Assembly: GCA_017431005.1 (NCBI GenBank)
Contig: JAFRLY010000050.1
Span: 1 to 64,000, forward strand
DNA: 64,000 bases
Source: Clostridia bacterium
Lineage (GTDB): Bacteria > Bacillota > Clostridia > Christensenellales > Aristaeellaceae
Direction of reading: 5' to 3'
The notes beneath the pieces were generated by a model. That model ran no database searches and was not told the DNA's origin. It saw only the letters and a program-made list of their open reading frames with translations. Positions 42,509-50,825 of this stretch are shown piece by piece. Position numbers and translations under genes: made by a program. Numbering within the stretch: position 1 is the first letter of the stretch; each line of letters begins with the position of its first letter.

Positions 42509-43630
42509 ATGAAAAGGATTTTGCTCATCTCCTCGGCGCATACAGGGGCCGGACACAAGTCAATATCAGATTCCCTGACCGAGCAGTTCTCCACGATGCC
42601 CGATATTGAAGTGCAGACCATTGATGGCTTTGAGCTGCTTGGCAGGGCGGGAGTGAATGGATCCAAGCAGTATAATAATATGCTGCGCCGGACTCCGGCT
42701 GTCTACAACAAGGCATGGAGGTTCACGATGGCGCACCCTCCGCGGCTTACTGCGGCCGTGCATCTGTGCAACCGCCGGTTCCGGAAATGCCTCCGTTCCT
42801 TCCATCCGGACCTGATCCTTACTGTGCATTCGCTTTTCAACAGCGTGATTACGCAGATGCTGAAGCGGTACGGCCTGGATCTGCCGGTCGTTGTGCTGCA
42901 GGCGGATCTCGTTGATATCCACAGCACCTGGTGCAACCCGGACGCGTACATGACGATCTGTCCTACGCAGGAGGCGTATGAATCCAGCATACGGCAGGGA
43001 ATGCCTCCGGAGAGACTGAAAATCATGGGATTCCCTGTCCGTGAGCGTTTCAGCGCCGCCGCCCGGAAAGCGTATGAAAAGGATTATGACCCGTCACGGC
43101 CTCTCCGCTGCCTGCTTATGAGCGGCGGCGAGGGCAGCGGCGGCCTGGGAACCTATGCCGAGGCGATACTCTCGGAAACAGACGCGGAAGTGACTGTTCT
43201 CTGCGGACATAACAAAAGACTGTACAATCATCTTGAGAAAAGCCTGTGCCGCCGATACGGCGGACGCGTCAGCGTATCCGGGTTTGTGACGGACGTTGAG
43301 CAGGCAATGCTTCATAACGACGTGCTCATAGCGCGCGGCAGCCCGAATACCTTATTTGAAGCGGTGACGGTGAATATCCCGGTTATCATGACCGGGCCTC
43401 TGCCCGAACAGGAAAAAGGAAATCCCGGCCTGATGACCGGGCACCGTCTGGGGGTTATCTGCAATTCTCCGAAGGATGTGCCGCAACTGATCCGCAGCCT
43501 GCTCAGCGACGACGCTGCCCGGCTGAAGGAAATCCGCGAGGCCCAGCGCGCATTCCGCAGCGAGGAGAACGCTCGGAATATCGCTGTGTATATAGCCGGG
43601 CTGGCTGAACCGAGGGATTATACGCTGTAA
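42509..43630 (+). CDS. Processive diacylglycerol/MGDG-type glycosyltransferase (GT28)
   Basis: A 373-residue membrane-associated glycosyltransferase of the MGDG synthase/UgtP type. It adds a hexose from UDP-sugar to diacylglycerol. The N-domain starts MKRILLISSAHTGAGHKSIS, the MGDG_synth motif. FHPDLILTVHSLFNSVI and QADLVDIHSTWCNPDAY follow, then the GT28 C-domain with LLMSGGEGSGG, ARGSPNTLFEA (donor binding) and MTGPLPEQEKGN. The start at 42509 follows CAGGGTGATAAG. Neighbouring acyltransferase and GT4 fragments suggest a former glycolipid cluster of which this gene survives. Confidence 0.88.
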   Translation: MKRILLISSAHTGAGHKSISDSLTEQFSTMPDIEVQTIDGFELLGRAGVNGSKQYNNMLRRTPAVYNKAWRFTMAHPPRLTAAVHLCNRRFRKCLRSFHPDLILTVHSLFNSVITQMLKRYGLDLPVVVLQADLVDIHSTWCNPDAYMTICPTQEAYESSIRQGMPPERLKIMGFPVRERFSAAARKAYEKDYDPSRPLRCLLMSGGEGSGGLGTYAEAILSETDAEVTVLCGHNKRLYNHLEKSLCRRYGGRVSVSGFVTDVEQAMLHNDVLIARGSPNTLFEAVTVNIPVIMTGPLPEQEKGNPGLMTGHRLGVICNSPKDVPQLIRSLLSDDAARLKEIREAQRAFRSEENARNIAVYIAGLAEPRDYTL

Positions 43631-43646
43631 GAGACAGAGAAGCGCG

Positions 43647-44582
43647 TCATTCAGCCTGCTGCTCCTCCCTGTCTTTTACAGAGTCCAGAAAGCCTCTGGT
43701 GTAGGGCCTGATCAGATCTTCTGTCTTCAGACCGTAGCGGACCGCGATCAGGCTGATCAGGCTCAGGGGAAGCTCAACAAATTCCCTGTCCGCGTGTTTT
43801 CCCATGTACCGTCCCAGGCCGAACATTTCGATATTGATTTCCAGCGGATCCACATCCAACGGCCAGAGATGCAGGTTCATTCTTTCCTGACGGAACGCTG
43901 CCAGCCTGTTATACAGCCGGCGGACAAGCAGAGAGATACAGACGGTGAGCGAAACGGCCGCCAGCCATGCCAGCCAGAAGGGCATGAATTCCATGACACG
44001 GTACATATCTTCCCAGCCGCCGTTCTCTTTTCCGATCACGACGACTTCAATGAAATAGACAACCATATAAATCACCGCCGGGATACAGGCCGCAAGCGCA
44101 TCGCGCAGTGAATAACGGCGGCCGGACTCCACCAGGAAAAAGGCAGCGAGCACCAGAATCGGACAAATGATATGCAGGTAGGTGTTATATCCGCCGAACG
44201 CCTGGTAGGGATCCACCCAGCTCATAAACGCTATGGAAAACACCATCGTCAGCGCTGCGCATACCACGCCGCTGTAGTGCAGCGAGGCTACCCATTTCGG
44301 ATAGGTAAAATGCTTCTTGCGGATTCCCTCCACCGCAAAGGGAATGATCATGCAGGCAGCGCAAGCTGTCAGACAATTCGTATTGGTCGTAAACCATCTG
44401 AAAAGCTCCGGCACGGTCAGTCCGTTTTCAGTGTAAAGCACTATACTTCCGACAATCCCGTACAGGGAGCAGAGAACCGTGACAAGTACGGCAATCAGCG
44501 CAAGGCGGCTGCGCCATTTACTCAGGCCGATGATGTAATTCCGGTGCGTCCGGAAAGCTGCTTTTTTCTGATCATTGCTCAT
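43647..44582 (-). CDS. Polytopic membrane protein, Pr6Pr-like
   Basis: A 311-residue protein with about six hydrophobic helices between residues 25 and 235, then a ~75-residue cytoplasmic tail. The segment FRWFTTNTNCLTACAACMII and the overall six-helix plan resemble Pr6Pr-family membrane proteins, whose function is unknown. The ATG at 44582 is supported by GGAAGGAAAGG upstream. The start overlaps the end of the GT4 remnant by 11 bases, so both were once one translationally coupled operon. Confidence 0.65.
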   Translation of the reverse strand: MSNDQKKAAFRTHRNYIIGLSKWRSRLALIAVLVTVLCSLYGIVGSIVLYTENGLTVPELFRWFTTNTNCLTACAACMIIPFAVEGIRKKHFTYPKWVASLHYSGVVCAALTMVFSIAFMSWVDPYQAFGGYNTYLHIICPILVLAAFFLVESGRRYSLRDALAACIPAVIYMVVYFIEVVVIGKENGGWEDMYRVMEFMPFWLAWLAAVSLTVCISLLVRRLYNRLAAFRQERMNLHLWPLDVDPLEINIEMFGLGRYMGKHADREFVELPLSLISLIAVRYGLKTEDLIRPYTRGFLDSVKDREEQQAE

Positions 44583-45035
44583 ATTGTTTTTTTCCTTTCC
44601 TTCCTGCCCGGGAATATCCGGACGCCCATTGCGTACAGACGGACTGATATAACGTGAGCGTACGCTCCGCAAAACGCAGGGCGCCGGTTTCTTCAGCCCG
44701 GAGCAGCGCTGCGGCGCACATCTGTTCACGAAGCTGGCCTGACCTGAGAATCCGGGAAACCGCGTCGACGAATTCCTGTTCATTCCGGTATATCAATCCG
44801 TTCTCACCGTCCTCCAGTACGCCTCTGAGACTGGCGTCCTCCCGGCATACCAGCGGCAGGCCGCAGGCCATTGCTTCCAGGTAAGACAGGCTGTGCAGCT
44901 CAAAGGTGGAAGCTGAAACGTAAATATCTCCAGACATATAGTACCTGCAGACCTCATCCGGCCGGCACGACGATTGCTTCCGCCTGCCTGTATACCCTTC
45001 TGCCCAATGCCTCTGCCAGCATCCGCACCGGGAGG
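44572..45035 (-). pseudogene. Decayed GT4-family glycosyltransferase
   Basis: The 3' part is clear: YYMSGDIYVSASTFELHSLS, then YLEAMACGLPLVCREDA, the donor-binding Glu region of GT4 enzymes, and ENGLIYRNEQEF. Upstream, related residues appear in a different frame (LAEALGRRVYRQAEAIVVPA), followed by a stop and a jump past some 150 residues of the Rossmann core. A frameshift plus internal deletion therefore inactivated it. Similar enzymes add a second sugar to glucosyl-diacylglycerol. Confidence 0.65.
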
Positions 45036-45388
45036 GCGCTGCGGAATCTGCCGAAAATGAATTATCACAGACCTCCGCAGCCTCATTGAAAACTATAAAA
45101 AGTATAGCGGGGATTGTCGATAATAGCAATCAGCTGATTGACGGAATTCCTTCTTTTTTCGATCGGAATATCGGCAGTGCACTCCTTTGGAAACGCGGAA
45201 TCCGTAAGATTGCTCACAGGATTGCCGCAGGAGGATATCAATATGCAGACGGAACTTTTTCGAAGGTGAATGTTTTGACAGATTTGGAAGGCATGAAAAC
45301 AGGAAAAGAGACCGGAAACGGAGAAATATTATAACGTGTGTGCATCCGGAACCGGAGCAGGAGCCCGGCTGCGCACATAGAATAAAGA
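45036..45388. other. Intergenic stretch before the sugar kinase
   Basis: About 350 bases. TTGACA occurs at 45275-45280 without a good -10, and a TATAAC-like box lies near 45330. An open frame at 45086-45334 has no ribosome-binding site or recognisable domain. I see no confident feature here. Confidence 0.35.
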
Positions 45389-46507
45389 ATGGAGCGCTAT
45401 CGAAGTATGCTGAACATGAATCTGAAACCCGCCGGCGAGTGCCGGTACGATGCAGTATCCCTGGGAGAAATTATGCTGCGGCTGGATCCCGGCGAGGGCC
45501 GTATCCGGACTGCGCGGGAATTCAAGGCCTGGGAGGGCGGCGGCGAATACAACGTGGTACGCGGCCTGCATAAGTGCTTCGGCATGCATACGGGCGTGCT
45601 GACCGCCTTCGCGGACAACGAGGTGGGCCGGCTGCTGAAGGATCTGATCGAGCAGGGCGGCGTGGACACCAGCCTGATCTGCTGGAAGAAGACGGACGGC
45701 ATCGGCCGCATCTGCCGCAACGGTCTGAACTTCACTGAGCGCGGCTTCGGCATCCGCGGCGCCGTCGGCTGCTCCGACCGTGCGAATACCGCTATTTCCA
45801 AGGCTACGCCCGCTGATTTCGATTTCGAGTATATCTTCGGCAAGCTGGGCGTGCGCTGGCTGCATACCGGCGGCATCTACGCCGCGCTGTCCGAGCAGAG
45901 CTGCGAGACCGTCATTGAGGCCTGCAAGGTCGCCAAGAAGTACGGCACCCTGATTTCCTACGACCTGAACTACCGTCCCTCCATGTGGAGCGCCATCGGC
46001 GGCCTGGAAAAGGCGCGCGAGGTCAACAAGGAAGTCGCGAAGTATGTGGACGTCATGATCGGCAACGAGGAAGACTTCACTGCCTGCCTGGGCCTGAACG
46101 TGGAAGGCAACGACGCCAACCTGAAGGAGCTGAACCTGGACGGCTACTACAAGATGATCGCGGAAGCCGCGAAGCAGTATCCGAACTTCAAGGCGATCGC
46201 CACCACGCTGCGCACCGTGAAGACCGCCACCGTCAACGACTGGAAGGCGATCTGCTGGGCGGACGGCGAGGTGCATATGTCCAAGGCCTATGACGGACTG
46301 GAAATTCTGGACCGCGTCGGCGGCGGCGACTCCTTCGCCAGCGGCCTGATCTACGGCCTGATGACCACCGGTGATCCGGAGCTCGCCGTCAACTACGGCG
46401 CAGCGCACGGCGCTCTGGCCATGACCACCCCCGGCGACACCAGCATGGCCAGCCTGGAGGAAGTGGAATCCATCATGAAGAACGGCAGCGCCCGCGTGAA
46501 GCGGTAA
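45389..46507 (+). CDS. kdgK: PfkB-family sugar kinase, 2-keto-3-deoxygluconate kinase type
   Basis: A 372-residue ribokinase-fold enzyme expected to phosphorylate 2-keto-3-deoxygluconate (KDG) in uronate breakdown. LGEIMLRLDPGEGRI is the KdgK-type first strand, GGGEYNVVRGLHKCFG the sugar-binding region, and SYDLNYRPSMW and IGNEEDFTACLG follow. LDRVGGGDSFASGLIYGL carries the catalytic Asp and anion hole. Codons are strongly C-ending, as in highly expressed genes. Start choice among ATGs at 45389, 45407 and 45416 is uncertain because none has a strong ribosome-binding site. It fits the unsaturated-uronate hydrolase at 2.9 kb metabolically. Confidence 0.87.
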   Translation: MERYRSMLNMNLKPAGECRYDAVSLGEIMLRLDPGEGRIRTAREFKAWEGGGEYNVVRGLHKCFGMHTGVLTAFADNEVGRLLKDLIEQGGVDTSLICWKKTDGIGRICRNGLNFTERGFGIRGAVGCSDRANTAISKATPADFDFEYIFGKLGVRWLHTGGIYAALSEQSCETVIEACKVAKKYGTLISYDLNYRPSMWSAIGGLEKAREVNKEVAKYVDVMIGNEEDFTACLGLNVEGNDANLKELNLDGYYKMIAEAAKQYPNFKAIATTLRTVKTATVNDWKAICWADGEVHMSKAYDGLEILDRVGGGDSFASGLIYGLMTTGDPELAVNYGAAHGALAMTTPGDTSMASLEEVESIMKNGSARVKR

Positions 46508-46533
46508 GCGCTCAAACCTCCGGAAACAGCAGT

Positions 46534-46568
46534 TCCCCGGATCCGGTACACGGATCCGGGGATCTTTT
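46534..46568. terminator. Terminator after the kinase
   Basis: TCCCCGGATCCG pairs with CGGATCCGGGGA (12 base pairs, 5-base loop), then TCTTTT. It is convergent with the minus-strand operon and may serve both. Confidence 0.85.
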
Positions 46569-46583
46569 CATATGCGCTTGCAT

Positions 46584-47537
46584 TCAGTCAAACCGGATGG
46601 CGGGATACCAGGCGGACTTGATGACCTGATCGGCGGAATAAACCGTCATGACGGTGCCGTCCAGATTGAAGAAAGCGTAATCCGTCAGCTGGACGCGGGA
46701 ATGGAAGGGCGCGTCCTCCTTCGCGGGACCCAGCAGGGAAACGGCGACGCCGCCGTCGGTGGTATGGCAGACACTGTATTTCTCAGGATGCGCGTCGATA
46801 TACCGCTGCATCCGTTCGCCGTAAACGGGATTCAGCCCGCAATGGATCATCAGCAGGTCATCCAGCCAGGGCCCCAGCACACTGCTCTCCGTGAAGCCCC
46901 ACATGCGGGGCGTACCGATGTACATCATGATATGCCGTCCGCCGCCCTCCTTCCGGTTGACAAAGAGAGCACCGGGAGAAAGCGTTTTCCCGAGCGCTGC
47001 CCAGTCCGGCGCGGGACGGTTCAGCCATTCGGAGGAGGAATACAGGCTCTGCTTCTGCTGGCGGTCAGGATCATCCAGCAGCGTGTTCAGGGAGGGTACC
47101 TGCCCCAGATGATTATCAAGCCAGATCCAGCGGATATAGCCGATGCAGTCAAAGCCTCCCAGATAGACATGATCCTTCAGGAAGAATTCAGATGAGGAAT
47201 AGCAGACCCGGGTGGGATACCAGAGCGGCGCGCGGGAGAACATGCTCTGGCCGTAGGCGCCTCCCCAGAGGTAGGGCACGCCCAGCGGAAAAACGGCCTG
47301 CACGGAGGAGCCGGTGATTTCATTGTAACGGGACAGGAAAAAGTTGCCTTCCTCCAGCAGGGATAGAGCGGAGTCCAGCAGCGGCGACGCCTCGAGGGTG
47401 CCGGGACCCAGCATGCCGGTTTCCGCAGGGGGGAGAGGCGTGGGAGAAGGAACAGGCGTTTCCTCAGCCGCGCACAGGAGCGGAAACAGCAGCAGAAGAA
47501 GGACGGACAGAAGCCGGGCAGGGAGAGGATGCTTCAT
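46584..47537 (-). CDS. Secreted NlpC/P60-like cysteine peptidase
   Basis: A 317-residue exported protein. After a signal peptide (about residues 1-24) comes a Pro/Thr/Ser linker (EETPVPSPTPLPPAETG). An NlpC/P60-like domain follows, with PYLWGGAYG near residue 88, GGFDCIGYIRWIW with the presumed catalytic Cys near 130, and RHIMMYIG with the His near 202. Such enzymes cut peptidoglycan stem peptides. The domain has a longer insertion than usual between Cys and His, so substrate use may differ. It is the last gene of a three-gene minus operon with mgtC-like and antiporter genes. Confidence 0.75.
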   Translation of the reverse strand: MKHPLPARLLSVLLLLLFPLLCAAEETPVPSPTPLPPAETGMLGPGTLEASPLLDSALSLLEEGNFFLSRYNEITGSSVQAVFPLGVPYLWGGAYGQSMFSRAPLWYPTRVCYSSSEFFLKDHVYLGGFDCIGYIRWIWLDNHLGQVPSLNTLLDDPDRQQKQSLYSSSEWLNRPAPDWAALGKTLSPGALFVNRKEGGGRHIMMYIGTPRMWGFTESSVLGPWLDDLLMIHCGLNPVYGERMQRYIDAHPEKYSVCHTTDGGVAVSLLGPAKEDAPFHSRVQLTDYAFFNLDGTVMTVYSADQVIKSAWYPAIRFD

Positions 47538-47542
47538 GACGG

Positions 47543-48271
47543 TTATCCTCTCATTTCTTCGATATGGCGGATATAATCCAGGGTCTTGAGGGCATCGATG
47601 ATTTCCGCGTGCGTTTTATACTTCTTCAGCATTTCATTGCTGACGGAGATGGCAATGGAATAAACGGAAAGGCCGCTGCCGACATAGGCCGGGTTCTGCT
47701 CAATTTCATCGATGGTCATGCCCAGCTCGCGGATCACGGTCACAAAATCCTGCAGGCTGATGCTGTTGGTCAGCTCCAGATGAATTTCAAAATGATTGGA
47801 ACGGTTTTTGAGAACAACCTCCAGGGAGGGAAACCAGAACAGCGCGCACATCAGCGCCGCGAAGGAAACCAGCGCCAGGGTATAGCAGCCGAAGCCCAGC
47901 GCTATGCCGATGACGACACAGACCCACAGGCCTACCGCCGTTGTCAGACCCTTGATCTGATTTCTGGAGGAATAAAAAACGGAATGAATGGAAATGGTGG
48001 CGGATCCGATGATCGCGGCGCAGGACAGCAGGAAGATTCCCTGGCCGGAAACGGAAAAAATATAGCCGTCCAGAATAGCCACGGTCGTTCCCAGCAGCGA
48101 GACGAGCATGAAGGTGCGCAGCCCCGCGGAATGCCGCTTGCTGGAACGCTCCCAGCCGATGACGGCGGCCAGGATCAGGGACAGCAGAATCCGCAGCAGG
48201 ATGGATCCCGGCCCCAGTACTGTGGACCAGGAGCCCAGCAGCCGGGCAATCGGATCGTTGATAAGAATCAT
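47543..48271 (-). CDS. MgtC/SapB-family membrane protein
   Basis: A 242-residue membrane protein. The N-terminal ~150 residues contain the MgtC helices with LLSLILAAVIGWERSSKRHSAGLRT (family motif GxERxxxxxxAGLRT) and GLTTAVGLWVCVVIGIALGFG. The C-terminal ~85 residues are a soluble ACT-like domain. Roles in Mg2+ stress or membrane-potential control are known from family members. It starts with ATG 50 bases after the antiporter and 5 bases before the next gene. Confidence 0.9.
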   Translation of the reverse strand: MILINDPIARLLGSWSTVLGPGSILLRILLSLILAAVIGWERSSKRHSAGLRTFMLVSLLGTTVAILDGYIFSVSGQGIFLLSCAAIIGSATISIHSVFYSSRNQIKGLTTAVGLWVCVVIGIALGFGCYTLALVSFAALMCALFWFPSLEVVLKNRSNHFEIHLELTNSISLQDFVTVIRELGMTIDEIEQNPAYVGSGLSVYSIAISVSNEMLKKYKTHAEIIDALKTLDYIRHIEEMRG

Positions 48272-48321
48272 GAATTATCCCTCCATTCAGACAAGCATTC
48301 AGGCACCGCCGGAATCCGGGC

Positions 48322-49779
48322 TCAGGGCATTCTTTTGATGGGCCCTCTCCGGCGCTGAACGAACTGCTCCCTGTAAAATTCCTCAGCGGCTTCCGTGAAG
48401 GCACGCTCATTCTCGTTTTCCGTGTGAGGCGGAATCTCGCTCTGGATTTTCTGAATCCTTTCAATCAGCTTTTCCGCTTCCGTCTTCGGCCTGCCGGTTT
48501 CCGTGGCTTCCTCAATCGGCGCCAGCTGCTCCAGGCTGTTGGAATAGGAACCGGACAGATACAGGGACAGCTTGGCGGCTCCGGGACCGATCAGCTCATA
48601 CAGCACACTGGAGGAGAGAATGATGGTTTCAAGCGCGTGGCCCATCTCGCCGCCGATCTCCCGGGCGCCCAGGGCGGCCAGGCCGATGGCGACTCCGGCC
48701 TGGGGGATCAGGGCAAGCCCCAGATACCGGCAGACTTTTGCGGGCTTGCCGGCCAGCCTGCAGCCAAGGAAAGCACCGCTGTATTTTCCGAGTATGCGGA
48801 CAACAAAATAGATGACACCGACTGCCAGCAGGGGAACCGAGCCGATGGACTGACTGCTGCTGAACAGGGAGCCCAGATCAAAGGAAAGCCCGGACCGGAC
48901 AAAGAACAGCAGCAGAATCGGCGGGCTGAAGTAATTCAGCTGGCGGAAGAGACGCTCATCCTCCGTGGTGTTGATATAGACGGTACCCATCGCCATGCAA
49001 CCCAGCAAAGGCGAAATATCCAGGGCGGCGCACAGGCCGCAGTAGCTGAACAGGACGGCAATGGCAATGATCAGCCGGTTGTCCGTGCTGTGGCGGCTGG
49101 CATTGAAAAGCTTCAGCAGCAGGCCGAAACCGCACCCCGCGGCAAGCAGCAGCAGGTTTTTTCCGATGGGGAGCAGGATGCCGCTCAGGCGGAAACCGCC
49201 GGCAGTGAGCGACGCGGAGGCCAGGGAAACGGCCATGCTGTAGAGCACCAGACCCACCACATCATCCAGGGCAACAACCTGCAGCAGGGTTTCCACAAAG
49301 TCGCCGCGGGCACCGGTCTGACGGATGGTCATGATTGTGGAAGCGGGGGCCGTGGCCGTTGCCAGCGCGCCGAGCACGACGGAGAAGGCAAAGTTCAGCC
49401 GCAGCACAAAAAAACAGACGAGGAAGACCAGAATGGCCGCGGCGACGGCTTCCAGCAGCGTGATCACCACAACCTTGCCGCCGTTTTTCCGCAGGGTTGA
49501 TACACGGAAAAACTCTCCTGTGCTGAATGCAATAAAAGCCAGGGCGATATCCGGCAGGAAGGCTGTACCCTGAATCATCTGCGCGGGAATCAGATGAAAG
49601 CAGAAGGGCCCCATGAGAATGCCGCTGACGATATAGGCAGTCACATTGGGCAGACGGAGCCTTTTGGTGACCCGTGTCATCAGAAAGCCGCCGGCCAGCA
49701 TCAGGGCAATGGAAATGATGGCGGAGGCCACCTGTGCCTCCTCACCCAGCTGGTGCAGCCACTGGAACACCAAAATCAC
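48322..49779 (-). CDS. CPA2-family monovalent cation/proton antiporter
   Basis: A 485-residue protein. About 12 membrane helices of the Na_H_Exchanger domain occupy residues 1-400 (VTAYIVSGILMGPFCFHL, VLGALATATAPASTIMTIR, VALDDVVGLVLYS), followed by a charged ~90-residue cytoplasmic tail. VALDDVVG holds the paired ion-binding acids expected for electrogenic exchange (Asp-Asp). It exchanges Na+ or K+ for H+. GTG 49779 overlaps AGAGGA, so GTG 49770 is an alternative start. A promoter lies at 49824-49852. Confidence 0.9.
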   Translation of the reverse strand: MILVFQWLHQLGEEAQVASAIISIALMLAGGFLMTRVTKRLRLPNVTAYIVSGILMGPFCFHLIPAQMIQGTAFLPDIALAFIAFSTGEFFRVSTLRKNGGKVVVITLLEAVAAAILVFLVCFFVLRLNFAFSVVLGALATATAPASTIMTIRQTGARGDFVETLLQVVALDDVVGLVLYSMAVSLASASLTAGGFRLSGILLPIGKNLLLLAAGCGFGLLLKLFNASRHSTDNRLIIAIAVLFSYCGLCAALDISPLLGCMAMGTVYINTTEDERLFRQLNYFSPPILLLFFVRSGLSFDLGSLFSSSQSIGSVPLLAVGVIYFVVRILGKYSGAFLGCRLAGKPAKVCRYLGLALIPQAGVAIGLAALGAREIGGEMGHALETIILSSSVLYELIGPGAAKLSLYLSGSYSNSLEQLAPIEEATETGRPKTEAEKLIERIQKIQSEIPPHTENENERAFTEAAEEFYREQFVQRRRGPIKRMP

Positions 49780-49823
49780 TTCCTCTGCCTGGAATCAATA
49801 TACAACCTGGATCTGAGACTCCT

Positions 49824-49852
49824 ATTATAACGCTGTTTTCCTTTTTTCACAA
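49824..49852 (-). promoter_or_regulatory. Promoter of the antiporter-mgtC-NlpC operon
   Basis: Minus strand: TTGTGA (49847-49852), 17 bases, TATAAT (49824-49829). Confidence 0.65.
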
Positions 49853-50086
49853 GGAAGGCGGCAAACGATCCGCAGAACAGCGGACAAACAGCAGGGAACG
49901 GGGAAAGCGGCGGCCGGACCGACGGCAACATAAGCGGATACATTTTACAATTCATTTGTATACGGAAAAAGGCCGCGGAGGATTGCTTCCGCAGTGCATG
50001 AACCGCTCCGGAAACGGATGCGCAGGGATTTCCGCTCCGGCGGAAGCAGTCATGGGGACTGCGGACTGCAAAATTCCGCAGGAGCC
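49853..50086. other. Intergenic stretch between divergent promoters
   Basis: About 230 bases separating the antiporter promoter from that of the next secreted protein. I see no gene, repeat or operator in it. Confidence 0.4.
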
Positions 50087-50115
50087 TTGACGAAAGAGGA
50101 AAACGGTATTAAAAT
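50087..50115 (+). promoter_or_regulatory. Promoter of the small secreted protein
   Basis: TTGACG (50087-50092), 17 bases, TAAAAT (50110-50115). A perfect hairpin TCTGCGGT-GTA-ACCGCAGA (50132-50150) follows in the leader. Confidence 0.6.
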
Positions 50116-50175
50116 GCGCCGAAATTTCTGTTCTGCGGTGTAACCGCAGACAAAACTCTGAAGGAGGAAACCTGA

Positions 50176-50742
50176 ATGAAGAAACTGATTTCTGTTCTGC
50201 TGACGATTGCGCTGCTGATGATGACTGCTGCCGTGTCCGCTGAAGCTGTGGGCTCAAAGACTGCTGAAGATATCGCGGCTGCTGGGGTCATCACGACTGA
50301 AGGCAACGAAGATGCCCAGATTACTGTCGAGATCGTTAAAGCCGGAGAAGCTGTAGCAGCCCTGCAGACCAAGTTCGCCGAGGCTGTGAAAGCGGGCGAT
50401 CTGAGCAGCGTGCTGCCCAAGGATGTGCTGAGTGCGATCCCCGCTGAATTCCTGGCTGCTGAGAGCCTGGCTGACAACCTGAAGGAAATGGTTGCCCTGA
50501 AAATCAGCGGCGACGCTGAAGGCGTGACTGCTTTTACCTTCGGACTGGAACTGGAGACTCCCTATGAGGAAGGCACGGACGTCTATGTTTTGTTCGGTAT
50601 CTTCGAAGGCGAGGAAGTTAAAGAGTGGATGCTGAAGAAAGGCACCGTGAAGGAAGGTAAAGTCACCGTCACCCTGACTGCTGATGACCTGACCAAGGTA
50701 TTGAACAAGGGTGAGATTGCTACGCTGATCTTCAGCAAATAA
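50176..50742 (+). CDS. Small secreted protein, function unknown
   Basis: A 188-residue exported protein. The signal peptide (residues 1-22, ending AVSA) has no cysteine. The mature part is acidic and Ala/Glu/Val-rich, with a helical first half (AVAALQTKFAEAVKAGDLSS) and a beta-rich second half (YEEGTDVYVLFGIFEGEEV). Strong AAGGAGG, a clear promoter, a 5' hairpin and its own terminator suggest an abundant stand-alone product. I recognise no family. Confidence 0.8.
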   Translation: MKKLISVLLTIALLMMTAAVSAEAVGSKTAEDIAAAGVITTEGNEDAQITVEIVKAGEAVAALQTKFAEAVKAGDLSSVLPKDVLSAIPAEFLAAESLADNLKEMVALKISGDAEGVTAFTFGLELETPYEEGTDVYVLFGIFEGEEVKEWMLKKGTVKEGKVTVTLTADDLTKVLNKGEIATLIFSK

Positions 50743-50777
50743 ACAGACAAGCAGAAATCATCCTATACATATTATAC

Positions 50778-50811
50778 AAAACGCGGGAAAGCTGTCGCTC
50801 TCCCGCGTTTT
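50778..50811. terminator. Bidirectional terminator
   Basis: AAAACGCGGGA pairs with TCCCGCGTTTT, with T on both strands, between the convergent secreted-protein and M28 genes. Confidence 0.88.
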
Positions 50812-50825
50812 TATCTGCGTGAAAA

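Noticed and set aside
45086..45334. Possible 82-residue protein before the kinase
   Set aside because: No ribosome-binding site, no recognisable domain, and it overlaps decayed sequence of the GT4 remnant.
45329..46408. A 359-codon minus-strand frame opposite the sugar kinase
   Set aside because: Shadow of a gene with extreme C-ending codons. No motif or ribosome-binding site.
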